From an uncultured bacterium (lineage in GTDB: Bacteria; Cyanobacteriota; Vampirovibrionia; Gastranaerophilales; Gastranaerophilaceae): a DNA stretch of 64,000 bases. Positions 33,120 to 41,660 of this stretch are shown here, one piece after another. The notes under the pieces are model-generated. The model had not been told where the DNA came from. It searched no databases and saw only the letters and a list, made by a program, of their open reading frames with translations. Position numbers and translations under genes: made by a program. Location: contig CACZCH010000001.1 of NCBI GenBank assembly GCA_902779645.1, forward strand, positions 113,542-177,541, read 5' to 3'. Position 1 is the first letter of the stretch; each line of letters starts with the position of its first letter.

Positions 33120-34448
33120 ATGCAAGGCCGAATGTTTTATGTAAAAGATATTTTAAAAATGGCAATTCCGATAATTTACGGAAATATCGGGTTTATTATG
33201 ATTGGTGTCGGTGATGTTATTGTTGCAGGCAGGCACTCAACCGATACACTTGCCGCAATCAGTATTGCAACAGCAATAACTCATTGTATTATGATATTCG
33301 GGATTGGAATTCTTTGTACTATATCTCCGATACTTTCGAATTACAGAGGTGAAAACAAAAAGATAGAAGAGTATTTTTATCCGTCTTTGATATTTACATT
33401 CCTTTTATCATGTTTTATTTGTGCCGTAATGCTTGGGTGTATACCAATTATAGATAAAATCGGATTTGCACAGAACCTTACTCCGATGGTTAAGGATTAC
33501 TTTTTTATAACTGCGTTTGCGACATTTGGCGGATATTTGCATTGCATGTCAAAAGAATATCTTCAATCATTTGAGATTGTTGTATTTCCAAATATTCTGA
33601 CAGTTTTTTGTATATTTTTGAATGTTTTATTAAACGTGATATTTGCCTTCGGATATGGAGTTATACCCGAAATGGGCGTAAAAGGACTTGCAATTGCAAG
33701 CTTGATGACAAGATATTTTATGGGACTTGTTCTATTAGTGTATTGCTATAAAAAATTGAATATACAAAAATTAAAACATAAAGAAAATCTAATAAAATAC
33801 TATAAAGACCTTTTGAGAATCGGAATGCCTTCTTCTCTTGCGACAGTAATAGAGTTTGCAGGGTTTAATATAGTAGCTGTTGTTATGGGAAGAATATCAG
33901 GGCTGTATGCAGCTGCGCATAATCTTATTTGTACGCTAACTAGCGTTGCGTTTATGATACCGCTTGCAATATCTAATGCGCTTGGTGTCAAAGTCGGGTT
34001 TTCTAACGGAGCAACGTATTTTAAATCACTTAAAAATTATGCATTTACCGGGCTTATTATGAGTGCGGGAGTAATGGGTATATCCGCAATAATATTGGGA
34101 TTATTCCCTGAATTATTTGTTAAAATATTTACTAATGACTCTGAACTTATAAATGTATGTATTCCGATTGTTTATATTTTGTGTACTTTTCAAATCTTTG
34201 ACGGACTGCAGGTTACGCTTGCAGGTATATTTAAAGGACTTAAGAATACAAAAATTGTCATGCTGTCAAATATAGTATCTTATTGGTTTATAGCTTTCCC
34301 GCTGGGTTGTCTGTTAGGCTTGCATTTTAAGCTGAATCTGTTTGGTTTTTGGCTTTCAATCGCCTTATCGTCAATTATACTTGTTATTATTTTGTATAGT
34401 GTAATGATTAAGAAATTTAAACAAATGTCAGAACAGCCTATTTCTTAA
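33120..34448 (+). CDS. MATE family multidrug efflux transporter
   Basis: 442 residues with twelve hydrophobic segments in two similar halves (first ~10-205, second ~230-435). 'AIPIIYGNIGFIMIGVGDV' and 'RIGMPSSLATVIEFAGFNI' begin the halves, as in MATE/NorM proteins. It exports cationic drugs or metabolites using a Na+ or H+ gradient; the substrate is unknown. The start ATG directly follows the palindromic promoter with no ribosome site. Its 3' end overlaps the DUF486 gene by 11 bp. Confidence 0.93.
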   Translation: MQGRMFYVKDILKMAIPIIYGNIGFIMIGVGDVIVAGRHSTDTLAAISIATAITHCIMIFGIGILCTISPILSNYRGENKKIEEYFYPSLIFTFLLSCFICAVMLGCIPIIDKIGFAQNLTPMVKDYFFITAFATFGGYLHCMSKEYLQSFEIVVFPNILTVFCIFLNVLLNVIFAFGYGVIPEMGVKGLAIASLMTRYFMGLVLLVYCYKKLNIQKLKHKENLIKYYKDLLRIGMPSSLATVIEFAGFNIVAVVMGRISGLYAAAHNLICTLTSVAFMIPLAISNALGVKVGFSNGATYFKSLKNYAFTGLIMSAGVMGISAIILGLFPELFVKIFTNDSELINVCIPIVYILCTFQIFDGLQVTLAGIFKGLKNTKIVMLSNIVSYWFIAFPLGCLLGLHFKLNLFGFWLSIALSSIILVIILYSVMIKKFKQMSEQPIS

Positions 34449-34776
34449 AAATAAAAAATACTGCAAGGATTATAAACAAAAAACCGATAAGATAATTCCA
34501 TCTGAATTCTTCTTTTAAATATAAAACTGAAAATACGGCAAAGACGGTAAGAGTAATCACTTCTTGAATGGTTTTAAGCTGAGCCGCATTATAAACGGAG
34601 TAACCTATTCTGTTTGCAGGAACTTGAAAGCAGTATTCAAAGAATGCTATTCCCCAGCTTACGAGTATAACAATCAGTAAAGGCATGCTTCGGTGCTTTA
34701 AATGTCCGTACCAAGCAAATGTCATAAAAACGTTTGAGATTATTAATAAAATTATCGGTGAAATGTATTTTAGCAA
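34438..34776 (-). CDS. DUF486 family membrane protein (DMT-like)
   Basis: 112 residues, four membrane helices. Family hallmarks: 'NVFMTFAWYGHLKH', 'ILVSWGIAFFEYCFQVPANRIGY', 'QLKTIQEVITLTVF'. Related to small drug/metabolite transporters; function untested. It is 11 bp downstream of the phosphoesterase gene on the same strand. Confidence 0.92.
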   Translation of the reverse strand: MLKYISPIILLIISNVFMTFAWYGHLKHRSMPLLIVILVSWGIAFFEYCFQVPANRIGYSVYNAAQLKTIQEVITLTVFAVFSVLYLKEEFRWNYLIGFLFIILAVFFIFKK

Positions 34777-34787
34777 TTATTATTCCT

Positions 34788-35531
34788 TTAAAAATGTCTT
34801 TTTTGCGGATTTAGTAATGTTTCAGCAAGCCTGTCTGCTCCCCAAATGTTGCGTTTTTTAAGTTTTTCTGAGGCTTTTTTATTGTCGTATTCAACAAATT
34901 GGTGTTCAAATACACACTTCCCGTCTTTTACGGTAATTATCAGGTAGCATGATTTTGGTTCCGGAGTAAACGGACGCCCTATACTTCCTGCGTTAACTAC
35001 CGTTTTTTTGCTTTTTGTTTGGAATCCGCATGGTATATGAGTGTGGCCGCACAATATAACTTGTGAGTCCACATTTTCTAACATTTTTTCAACCTCATTT
35101 AACGGAGTTGTAGGCAAAATATCTTCGTTATTTCTTCTTGGCGAACCGTGAACAAGAAGGAATGATACCCCTTCAAGAGTTACCTCTTTTTGTATAGGGA
35201 GGTTTGATAAAAATTGCTTTTGTTGCATACCAAGATTTTTTTCATCATCTTTTAATGCTTCCGCCATAACCGGAGCTTTCTCTTTAAGAGAATCATATAA
35301 ATCGAAGCTGAAGCTTGTAATCATGGCATCGGTATTTCCTTGAATCATGAATACATTTTCATCTTTTTCTTTTTGCATAAAAAAATTAACTGCTTCTCTT
35401 GGTTCAGGTCCTGCCATTGCATAATCTCCTAATACAAAAAGCTTTTCGCACTTGTTTCTCTCAATATCAGTCATAACAGCATCAAGAGCTTCCATATTTC
35501 CGTGAATATCGGATATAACAGCTATTTTCAT
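34788..35531 (-). CDS. Calcineurin-like metallophosphoesterase (YfcE/MJ0936-like)
   Basis: 247 residues. Metal-binding motifs in order: D-I-H in 'SDIHGNMEA' (residue ~8), 'GDYAMAGPEP', 'GNTD' (~66), 'VHGSPR' and 'CGHTHIP'. Two-metal phosphodiesterase or phosphatase, cytosolic; the substrate cannot be told. The ATG at 35531 follows AAGGAG. Confidence 0.93.
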   Translation of the reverse strand: MKIAVISDIHGNMEALDAVMTDIERNKCEKLFVLGDYAMAGPEPREAVNFFMQKEKDENVFMIQGNTDAMITSFSFDLYDSLKEKAPVMAEALKDDEKNLGMQQKQFLSNLPIQKEVTLEGVSFLLVHGSPRRNNEDILPTTPLNEVEKMLENVDSQVILCGHTHIPCGFQTKSKKTVVNAGSIGRPFTPEPKSCYLIITVKDGKCVFEHQFVEYDNKKASEKLKKRNIWGADRLAETLLNPQKRHF

Positions 35532-35557
35532 AAATAACTCCTTTTTTATAACCTTCG

Positions 35558-35566
35558 TGATACAAT
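35558..35566 (+). promoter_or_regulatory. Extended -10 immediately before ispG ATG (leaderless start)
   Basis: TGA-TACAAT (TACAAT 35561-35566), 6 nt, then the ATG at 35573. No Shine-Dalgarno. Confidence 0.55.
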
Positions 35567-35572
35567 TATTTT

Positions 35573-36637
35573 ATGATAAACAGAAGAAAATCAAAACAAA
35601 TTCAAATCGGAAATGTAAAAATCGGCGGAGACGCTCCTATTAGTGTTCAGTCAATGTGTAACACAGATACAAGAGATGTCGCTAAAACACTAGACCAAAT
35701 TGGAGAATTGGCATCTGCAGGGTGCGAAATAGTGAGATTAGCTGTTTTGAATAAGGACGCAGCATCTGCGATAAAGGACATTGTTGCTAAGTCACCTGTT
35801 CCGCTTGTAGCTGATATACATTTTGATTACAGATTAGCTTTAACATGTATAGAAAACGGAATACATGCTCTAAGAATTAACCCCGGAAATATTGGGAAAA
35901 AAGAGCATACAATCAAGGTTGTAGAAGCGGCAAAAAGCCGCAATATTCCAATAAGAATCGGTATCAACGGAGGTTCTTTGGAAAAAGAGTTTGCTCAAAT
36001 GGACTTGCCGCTTCACGAAAAAATGGTTCTCAGTGCAATGAGGCATTTGGAAATATTGGAAGATTTGAATTTCTATGATACTAAAATATCTTTGAAATCA
36101 TCAGATGTTTTGACGACAATTGAAGCATATAAACTTATGGCTCAAAAGGTTGACTATCCGCTTCATCTTGGTGTCACAGAAGCCGGAACTCTAAAATCAG
36201 GCTTAATTAAATCATCAGTTGGTTTGGGTTCACTTTTAAGCCAAGGCATAGGAGATACAATAAGAGTTTCTCTTACAGAAAACCCTGTTGAAGAAGTTCA
36301 TGCAGGGTTCGGAATCCTGAAATCTTTGGGGCTCAGAGAAAAAGGAGTTAACTTTATTTCTTGTCCGACTTGCGGAAGAACTCAAATTGATTTAATAGGT
36401 TTAGCAAAAAAGGTTGAAGACAAATTTAAAAACTTGGATATGCCTATTACAATTGCAGTTATGGGCTGTCCTGTTAACGGACCCGGGGAGGCGAAACATG
36501 CTGATTTTGGAATAGCCGGTGCTATAAATGAAGGTTATATTTTTAGAAAAGGTGAGATTGTTGCAAGGGTTCCTGAATCGGACTTGATAAATTCGTTGGA
36601 AAAGATTATAATGGAATCGTATAGTTCAGTTAAATAA
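35573..36637 (+). CDS. ispG: 4-hydroxy-3-methylbut-2-en-1-yl diphosphate synthase (GcpE)
   Basis: 354 residues. TIM-barrel part with 'VQSMCNTDTRD' and 'PLVADIHFDY', and the [4Fe-4S] cysteines in 'SCPTCGRTQ' and 'GCPVNGPGEA'. It makes HMBPP in the MEP isoprenoid pathway and feeds the prenyltransferase encoded at 19.7 kb. The start context suggests a leaderless mRNA. Confidence 0.97.
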   Translation: MINRRKSKQIQIGNVKIGGDAPISVQSMCNTDTRDVAKTLDQIGELASAGCEIVRLAVLNKDAASAIKDIVAKSPVPLVADIHFDYRLALTCIENGIHALRINPGNIGKKEHTIKVVEAAKSRNIPIRIGINGGSLEKEFAQMDLPLHEKMVLSAMRHLEILEDLNFYDTKISLKSSDVLTTIEAYKLMAQKVDYPLHLGVTEAGTLKSGLIKSSVGLGSLLSQGIGDTIRVSLTENPVEEVHAGFGILKSLGLREKGVNFISCPTCGRTQIDLIGLAKKVEDKFKNLDMPITIAVMGCPVNGPGEAKHADFGIAGAINEGYIFRKGEIVARVPESDLINSLEKIIMESYSSVK

Positions 36638-36639
36638 GA

Positions 36640-36963
36640 ATGGGTGTTATGAAGAGAAATTTATTATTAGCTTTATCAGTTTTTATAGTTAGTTGCATAT
36701 CTGCAAATGCTTCTGTTACAATAGAACAATCAACAGAACCGGATTATCTGATTAATAGCGGTTATTCTGAGAGTTTTGCTGAAGAAGTTATGATATCAAA
36801 ATGCAGAGTTAACAGTAAACCAGCAGAACCTTTATATGAAAATCATAATAAGTTTGTAAGGTTTTGGCGAAATACTTGGGGGTATTTTATTGATTCTGCT
36901 CAAGATACCGATGAAAGAATTCACCACGATATTCATATGTCGCCAAGTCCAAAAGACTTGTAA
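36640..36963 (+). CDS. Small secreted protein of unknown function
   Basis: 107 residues (an ATG at 36649 is an equally good start, giving MKRNLLLALSVFIVS). Signal peptide with a likely cleavage after ANA. The mature part contains 'PDYLINSGYSESFAEEV' and ends 'IHHDIHMSPSPKDL', a pattern I associate with hypothetical proteins of this lineage. It begins 2 bp after ispG and is probably co-transcribed. Confidence 0.7.
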   Translation: MGVMKRNLLLALSVFIVSCISANASVTIEQSTEPDYLINSGYSESFAEEVMISKCRVNSKPAEPLYENHNKFVRFWRNTWGYFIDSAQDTDERIHHDIHMSPSPKDL

Positions 36964-37027
36964 TATGTAAATTACAAATTTTAGGTAAAAAGGTGTTTGC
37001 TCAGTGTAGTAAATGCCTTTTTTGTTA

Positions 37028-37033
37028 TATAAT
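37028..37033 (+). promoter_or_regulatory. -10 box immediately before aroC ATG (leaderless start)
   Basis: TATAAT, 7 nt, then the ATG at 37041. No Shine-Dalgarno. Confidence 0.5.
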
Positions 37034-37040
37034 TATCAGT

Positions 37041-38207
37041 ATGAATAGGTTTAGATTTTTAACATCGGGAGAAAGCCATGGGAAATGCCTTACTGCAATT
37101 ATAGAAGGTGTACCGGCAGGTTTTCGTATAAAAAAATCAATTATTGATGAGGATTTGGCTCGTCGTCAGGTCGGATACGGACGTGGCGGGAGAATGAAAA
37201 TAGAAAAAGATACGGTTGAGATAAAATCAGGAGTGAGATTCGGAAAAACAACGGGAGCTCCTATTTGTTTGGAAGTCAAAAATAAAGATTATGAAAATTG
37301 GTCTGATGTTATGAATACTGAGCATTTGGATTATCCTGCGCAGGAAACTCTAAAAAAAATAGAAGAAAAGTCTTTTACAACTGTTCGTCCTGGGCATGCT
37401 GATTATGCAGGTTCTGTAAAGTACAATTTTTCTGATTTAAGAGATGTGCTTGAACGCTCCAGTGCAAGAAAAACAGCAATAGAAGTTGCGGTAGGCTCTA
37501 TTGCAAAACAAATTCTAAAAGAATTCGGTATTATGGGATTTTCTCATGTTATTCAAATAGGAAGCGTCAAATTGGATTTTTATCCAAAGACTTATACTTT
37601 AATAAAAGAAAAAGCAGAAAAATCAGATGTCAGATGTGCGGATGATTTAACAGCGGACAGAATGCGAAATGCAATTGATGAAGCAGCTGAAGCTGGTGAT
37701 ACGCTTGGTGGAAAGTTCGAAGTTATATTTGGGAATCTTCCTGTCGGTTTAGGTTCTTATGTACATTGGGACAGGGCTTTAGATGGAAGAATTGCTCAAG
37801 CAGTTATGAGCATTCCTGCTGTTAAAGCAGTAGAGGTAGGAGCGGGAGTTGATGCGGGATATTTAAAAGGGTCTCAAATGCACGACGAACTGTTTGTCGC
37901 CAAAGATAAATCAGTATACAGAAATACAAATAATGCCGGCGGACTTGAAGGTGGTATGACAAACGGAGAAGCTTTGGTTATAAGAGGCACAATGAAAGCA
38001 ATTCCTACTATGCGTAAGGCTCTTGCTACTATTGATATAAAGGATATGAAACCTGCAAGTGCGCACTTTGAACGCTCCGATACTTGTGCAGTCCCGGCCT
38101 GTGCGGTAGTTGCGGAAGCAAGAATCGCAATAATTTTGGCAGATGCTCTGCTCGAAAAACTCGGTGGAGATAATCTAAAAGAAATCAAGGAAAGATATGT
38201 CGAATAA
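37041..38207 (+). CDS. aroC: Chorismate synthase
   Basis: 388 residues from the ATG at 37041 (MNRFRFLTSGESHGKCLTAI, the standard start). Motifs 'GESHG', 'RRQVGYGRGGRMKIEKD', 'RPGHADY' and 'DLRDVLERSSARKTA'. It converts EPSP to chorismate with reduced FMN. Length and the RPGHAD signature are canonical. The longer frame to 36993 is rejected. It overlaps aroK by 11 bp, forming aroC-aroK-aroB. Confidence 0.98.
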   Translation: MNRFRFLTSGESHGKCLTAIIEGVPAGFRIKKSIIDEDLARRQVGYGRGGRMKIEKDTVEIKSGVRFGKTTGAPICLEVKNKDYENWSDVMNTEHLDYPAQETLKKIEEKSFTTVRPGHADYAGSVKYNFSDLRDVLERSSARKTAIEVAVGSIAKQILKEFGIMGFSHVIQIGSVKLDFYPKTYTLIKEKAEKSDVRCADDLTADRMRNAIDEAAEAGDTLGGKFEVIFGNLPVGLGSYVHWDRALDGRIAQAVMSIPAVKAVEVGAGVDAGYLKGSQMHDELFVAKDKSVYRNTNNAGGLEGGMTNGEALVIRGTMKAIPTMRKALATIDIKDMKPASAHFERSDTCAVPACAVVAEARIAIILADALLEKLGGDNLKEIKERYVE

Positions 38208-38721
38208 TATTATATTGGTCGGAATGCCTGCAAGCGGTAAAACTACAATAGGGAATTTATTAGCACAAAAACTTCCGAATTATACTCTTATAGATACGGA
38301 TAGTTTGATTGAAAAAACTCAAGGGATAAAAATATCCGAAATTTTTAAAGAATATTCTGAGGACTACTTCCGTAAACTGGAACACGACACTATTCAAATG
38401 GTTTGTACAGGAAATAAAAAAATTATTTCAATAGGAGGCGGTGCTTTTGAGAATCCCTTCAATCGAGCAACTCTTTTAAAATTTGGTTTAGTATTTTATT
38501 TGAAATCTGACCTTGATATATTATATTATAGAATATCGAAGGATACGACTCGACCGCTCCTTCAAAATGAAAATCCAAAACAAATCTTGGAAAAACTTCT
38601 AAAAAAAAGAGAAGAAAACTATCAAAAAGCTCATTATACGGTTGATACAACTAAAATGAACGAAGAAGAAATAGTAAGGTTTATCATAAATGAAACAAAC
38701 TCTAAATGTTCAAATAAGTGA
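38197..38721 (+). CDS. aroK: Shikimate kinase
   Basis: 174 residues. Walker A 'GMPASGKTTIG' (residues 8-18), 'DTDSLIE', the shikimate-binding 'FRKLEHD', and 'ISIGGGAF'. The lid Arg lies in 'DTTRPLL'. Second gene of the aroCKB operon, overlapping aroB by 32 bp. Confidence 0.96.
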   Translation: MSNNIILVGMPASGKTTIGNLLAQKLPNYTLIDTDSLIEKTQGIKISEIFKEYSEDYFRKLEHDTIQMVCTGNKKIISIGGGAFENPFNRATLLKFGLVFYLKSDLDILYYRISKDTTRPLLQNENPKQILEKLLKKREENYQKAHYTVDTTKMNEEEIVRFIINETNSKCSNK

Positions 38722-39790
38722 TAAAAAGGAATATCTTATCCAAATATCTGACGGCAGTTTTGAAGAATTAAACCAAGAGATTTATGAACTTACAAGAAAT
38801 CAAAAACGCTTGGTTGTAATCTCAAAACGAGTTTATAAGTTATATTCAGGAGATTTAAATTTTGATGATGAAGAATTTTTAATATTGCCTGATGGAGAAA
38901 AAGAAAAAAATTACAAAAACTACCTTAAGATTATAAATCGTGCTTTTGAGATGGGCTTAACTCGTTCTGACGTTATTATTGCAATAGGAGGAGGTGTAAT
39001 AGGTGATATTGCGGGATATGCAGCATCAACCTATATGAGGGGGATTGATTTAATCCAAGTCCCGACAACTCTTCTTTCAGCAGTGGATTCTTCAGTTGGA
39101 GGGAAAACAGGGATTGATTTGCCTGCAGGAAAAAATATTGTTGGAACATTTTATCAGCCAAAAAGAGTTTTTATAAATATAAACTTCTTCAAAACGTTGG
39201 ACAAAAGACAATTTATGTCAGGATTGGGAGAGGTTTTGAAGTATGCGTTTATAGAAGAGAGTTGTAAATATTCTTCTCCGTTGTATTTGTTCGAGTTTTT
39301 AACTTTGAGCTGTGATAAAATACTTCAGAGCGAGCCGCATACAATAATTCGTTTGATTGATTACTGCTTGAAACTAAAGGTTGCAGTGGTTACAGTGGAC
39401 GAAAAAGAGGGCGGCCTCAGAAAGATTCTAAACTTTGGACATACATTGGGACACGCATTAGAAACAATAACAAAATACAGAAAGTATACACACGGCGAAG
39501 CCGTTGTATATGGAATGTTTTTTGTAATTAATTGGGCTTATATGCAGGAATACATAAATTATGCTTATTACAGATTATCTTTGGATTTATTAAACAAATA
39601 CGGATTTAAACCTCTTTGCAAACAATATCCGATAGAGAGATTAGTTGAGATTATGAAAAAGGACAAGAAAGCAACTTCAAGTAAAATTACTTTCATAATT
39701 CCCAGCGGGAAAAAACAGGTTACAGAGGTTAAACTTACTCCGTTTGACGTGGAATTTGCACTTAAGGATATGGAAAACAGCAAAAAATAA
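38690..39790 (+). CDS. aroB: 3-dehydroquinate synthase
   Basis: 366 residues. NAD-binding 'AIGGGVIGDIAGYAAST', 'QVPTTLLSAVDSSVGGKTGID', and the zinc ligands in 'GHTLGHALE' and 'YTHGEAV'. It converts DAHP to 3-dehydroquinate. A slightly enlarged loop (~residues 185-215) follows 'GLGEVLKYAFI'. The ATG at 38690 lies inside aroK. Confidence 0.96.
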   Translation: MKQTLNVQISDKKEYLIQISDGSFEELNQEIYELTRNQKRLVVISKRVYKLYSGDLNFDDEEFLILPDGEKEKNYKNYLKIINRAFEMGLTRSDVIIAIGGGVIGDIAGYAASTYMRGIDLIQVPTTLLSAVDSSVGGKTGIDLPAGKNIVGTFYQPKRVFININFFKTLDKRQFMSGLGEVLKYAFIEESCKYSSPLYLFEFLTLSCDKILQSEPHTIIRLIDYCLKLKVAVVTVDEKEGGLRKILNFGHTLGHALETITKYRKYTHGEAVVYGMFFVINWAYMQEYINYAYYRLSLDLLNKYGFKPLCKQYPIERLVEIMKKDKKATSSKITFIIPSGKKQVTEVKLTPFDVEFALKDMENSKK

Positions 39791-39812
39791 TTTTACGGTT
39801 TTTTATATTGGT

Positions 39813-40466
39813 ATGAAAATCCAAAGTAACCATACTGAATTTATCCCTTTTAAATCAAGAAATAAGATTATTCGTTATGCAGATGATATAGTTAGGCGAG
39901 TAAATGTGTGTTATCCAAGAATATCATCATCAAAGGTTGATGATTTTACAAATATACATGCATTTAGAAAATATCATAAAGAACTTTCTGATCGTGTAAG
40001 CATGTTTAGAGAGGATATAAAAGATTCTTTTAATGAAGCAGTTAATCTTGTAGGAGAAGCAAAGGCTTTTGTTAATCCTGTAAAAAGGCATAAACTTGGG
40101 AACTGCGGGGAAAGCGCACAACTTGCAAACATTTTGGCAAAGGTTAACGGTATAAAAAATTGCTATATTGCAAGTCTTAGAACTTCAACTCTTAGGAGTT
40201 TAGATCATTCAGTTGTGTATGTAGAAGGAAAAACTCCTTATATAATTGATGCTTGGCTTGGTTTCGCCGATTATGTTCCCAACGCGATATTAAGATATAA
40301 AAATGAATATAGAAAACATTTTTTTATATTGGATGATAATAAATTAATATTCCAAAAACTTGATAATAAGTATACACATTCTTTAAATCAAAATTTTACA
40401 CAAATTCAAATTGATGAGCTTAAGAAAATATTTCCTGAACAAGTTATTAAGAAAGGGCAAATGTAG
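39813..40466 (+). CDS. Putative Cys-His-Asp (papain/transglutaminase-like) protein, paralogue A
   Basis: 217 residues from the ATG at 39813; the frame is open to 39744 but that overlaps aroB. N-terminal motif I11-P-F-K-S-R-N-K with 'IRYADD', then 'YPRISSSK'. A candidate triad follows: Cys98 in 'LGNCGESAQLA', His132 in 'LDHSVVYV' and Asp146 in 'YIIDAWLGFADY'. The C-terminus is 'KKIFPEQVIKK'. This order and spacing resemble papain/transglutaminase-like enzymes, including bacterial effectors. No signal peptide. 1 bp upstream of paralogue B, with the same length. Confidence 0.75.
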   Translation: MKIQSNHTEFIPFKSRNKIIRYADDIVRRVNVCYPRISSSKVDDFTNIHAFRKYHKELSDRVSMFREDIKDSFNEAVNLVGEAKAFVNPVKRHKLGNCGESAQLANILAKVNGIKNCYIASLRTSTLRSLDHSVVYVEGKTPYIIDAWLGFADYVPNAILRYKNEYRKHFFILDDNKLIFQKLDNKYTHSLNQNFTQIQIDELKKIFPEQVIKKGQM

Positions 40467-40467
40467 T

Positions 40468-41121
40468 ATGCAGATAAGTCCTTCACAAAATATTAATTTC
40501 GGTTCAAGAAATAAAACCATCCGTTTTGCAGATGATATTGCAAGACGGGTTAACAAATGTTATCCAAGAATATCATCTACAAGAATTGAATGTTACAATA
40601 ACATATCAAAATTTCCAAATATAGAGCCTAAGTTAATCCAAAAAATTGAAAATAGTGTTCGTTCATTAAAATCAAAATTATTTGATGAAGAAAATACATT
40701 TTTTGAAAATATAAAGGCTTTTATATTTCCGGTAAAACGGTATAAAGTTGGGAATTGCGGTGAAAGTGCTCAATTGGCGTCAATAATAGCAAAGATTAAC
40801 GGACTTAAAGATTGCCAAATTGTGCAGTTAATGAATGATAAGGGAGAAGATTTAGATCACGTAGTCTTATTAGTAAATGATAAAAAATCATATATTATTG
40901 ATTCTTGGCTGGGCTTTGCGGATTATGTCCCTAATGCTTTTAATAAGTATAAGAATGAATATAGTCACATTTTAAATATTGAAGAGAGCGAATCTGTTAT
41001 TTTGTCATCTGATATAGATAATGTGTATAATGATTTTTTGAAAAATGACTTTTCAAGAAAGCAAATAAATAAATTAAAACGAATTTATCCTGAAATGATT
41101 ATAAAAAGAGGATATGTATAG
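40468..41121 (+). CDS. Putative Cys-His-Asp protein, paralogue B
   Basis: 217 residues from the ATG at 40468, with GAAAGG upstream, 1 bp after paralogue A. N-terminal motif I9-N-F-G-S-R-N-K with 'IRFADDIARRVN', then 'YPRISSTR'. Candidate triad Cys97 ('VGNCGESAQLA'), His131 ('LDHVVLLV') and Asp145 ('YIIDSWLGFADYVPNA'). C-terminus 'KRIYPEMIIKR'. A tandem duplicate of A, with catalytic-type segments better conserved than the rest. Confidence 0.75.
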   Translation: MQISPSQNINFGSRNKTIRFADDIARRVNKCYPRISSTRIECYNNISKFPNIEPKLIQKIENSVRSLKSKLFDEENTFFENIKAFIFPVKRYKVGNCGESAQLASIIAKINGLKDCQIVQLMNDKGEDLDHVVLLVNDKKSYIIDSWLGFADYVPNAFNKYKNEYSHILNIEESESVILSSDIDNVYNDFLKNDFSRKQINKLKRIYPEMIIKRGYV

Positions 41122-41210
41122 AATTATCCAATCATATTATACAAAAGAGTATTATAAAAGATTGAAATTTAATCTAAACTAAAGTATCAGAAAAAGGAGA
41201 TAAGATTGTT

Positions 41211-41558
41211 ATGATACTTGTAAAATGGATATTGTTTGCACTTGCGGTTTTGTTTATTGCGTGGATGCTTCCCGGGATTTCTATTTCAGGATTTTTATCG
41301 GCTTTGGTATTGGTTGTAATAATAGCACTGATTAATGCTTTTATACGCCCCCTTGTAATTTTTTTAACAATGCCTGTTAACTTCTTAACCCTTGGGTTAT
41401 TCAGTTTGGTAGTAAATGCTCTTTTGTTTATGCTCGCAGGTTTTCTTGCTCCCGGAGTTGAAGTTTCAAACTTCTGGTGGGCGCTGCTTGCTTCCCTAAT
41501 CCTGTCACTTTTAGGAATGGGGATTGATGCAGTTACAAATAAAAATGACAGAATATAG
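41211..41558 (+). CDS. Phage-holin-family-4-type membrane protein (YvlD-like)
   Basis: 115 residues, four membrane helices. 'LINAFIRPLVIFLTMPVNFLTLGLFSLVVNALLF' (read in parts) is the family hallmark (PF04020). Despite the family name these are chromosomal membrane proteins linked to envelope stress, not lysis proteins. The ATG at 41211 lies 11 nt after AGGAG. Confidence 0.9.
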   Translation: MILVKWILFALAVLFIAWMLPGISISGFLSALVLVVIIALINAFIRPLVIFLTMPVNFLTLGLFSLVVNALLFMLAGFLAPGVEVSNFWWALLASLILSLLGMGIDAVTNKNDRI

Positions 41559-41599
41559 AAAAATTTAATGACATAAATAAAATAAAAGTAAAATAATAA

Positions 41600-41630
41600 G
41601 TCGGGTTGGATAAAAATTGTCCAACCCGAC
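41600..41630. terminator. Strong hairpin at the end of nifJ
   Basis: GTCGGGTTGGA (41600-41610) and its complement (41620-41630) with a 9-nt loop. On the minus strand a T-rich stretch follows, so it probably terminates the nifJ transcript; on the plus strand it is 41 bp after the YvlD-like gene. Confidence 0.75.
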
Positions 41631-41660
41631 CTACTATTATTAGATAATATTAATTTATCT

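Noticed and set aside
41211-41558. Prophage lysis gene suggested by 'phage holin family' motif
   Set aside because: PF04020 members of this YvlD type are chromosomal membrane proteins; no phage genes surround it.
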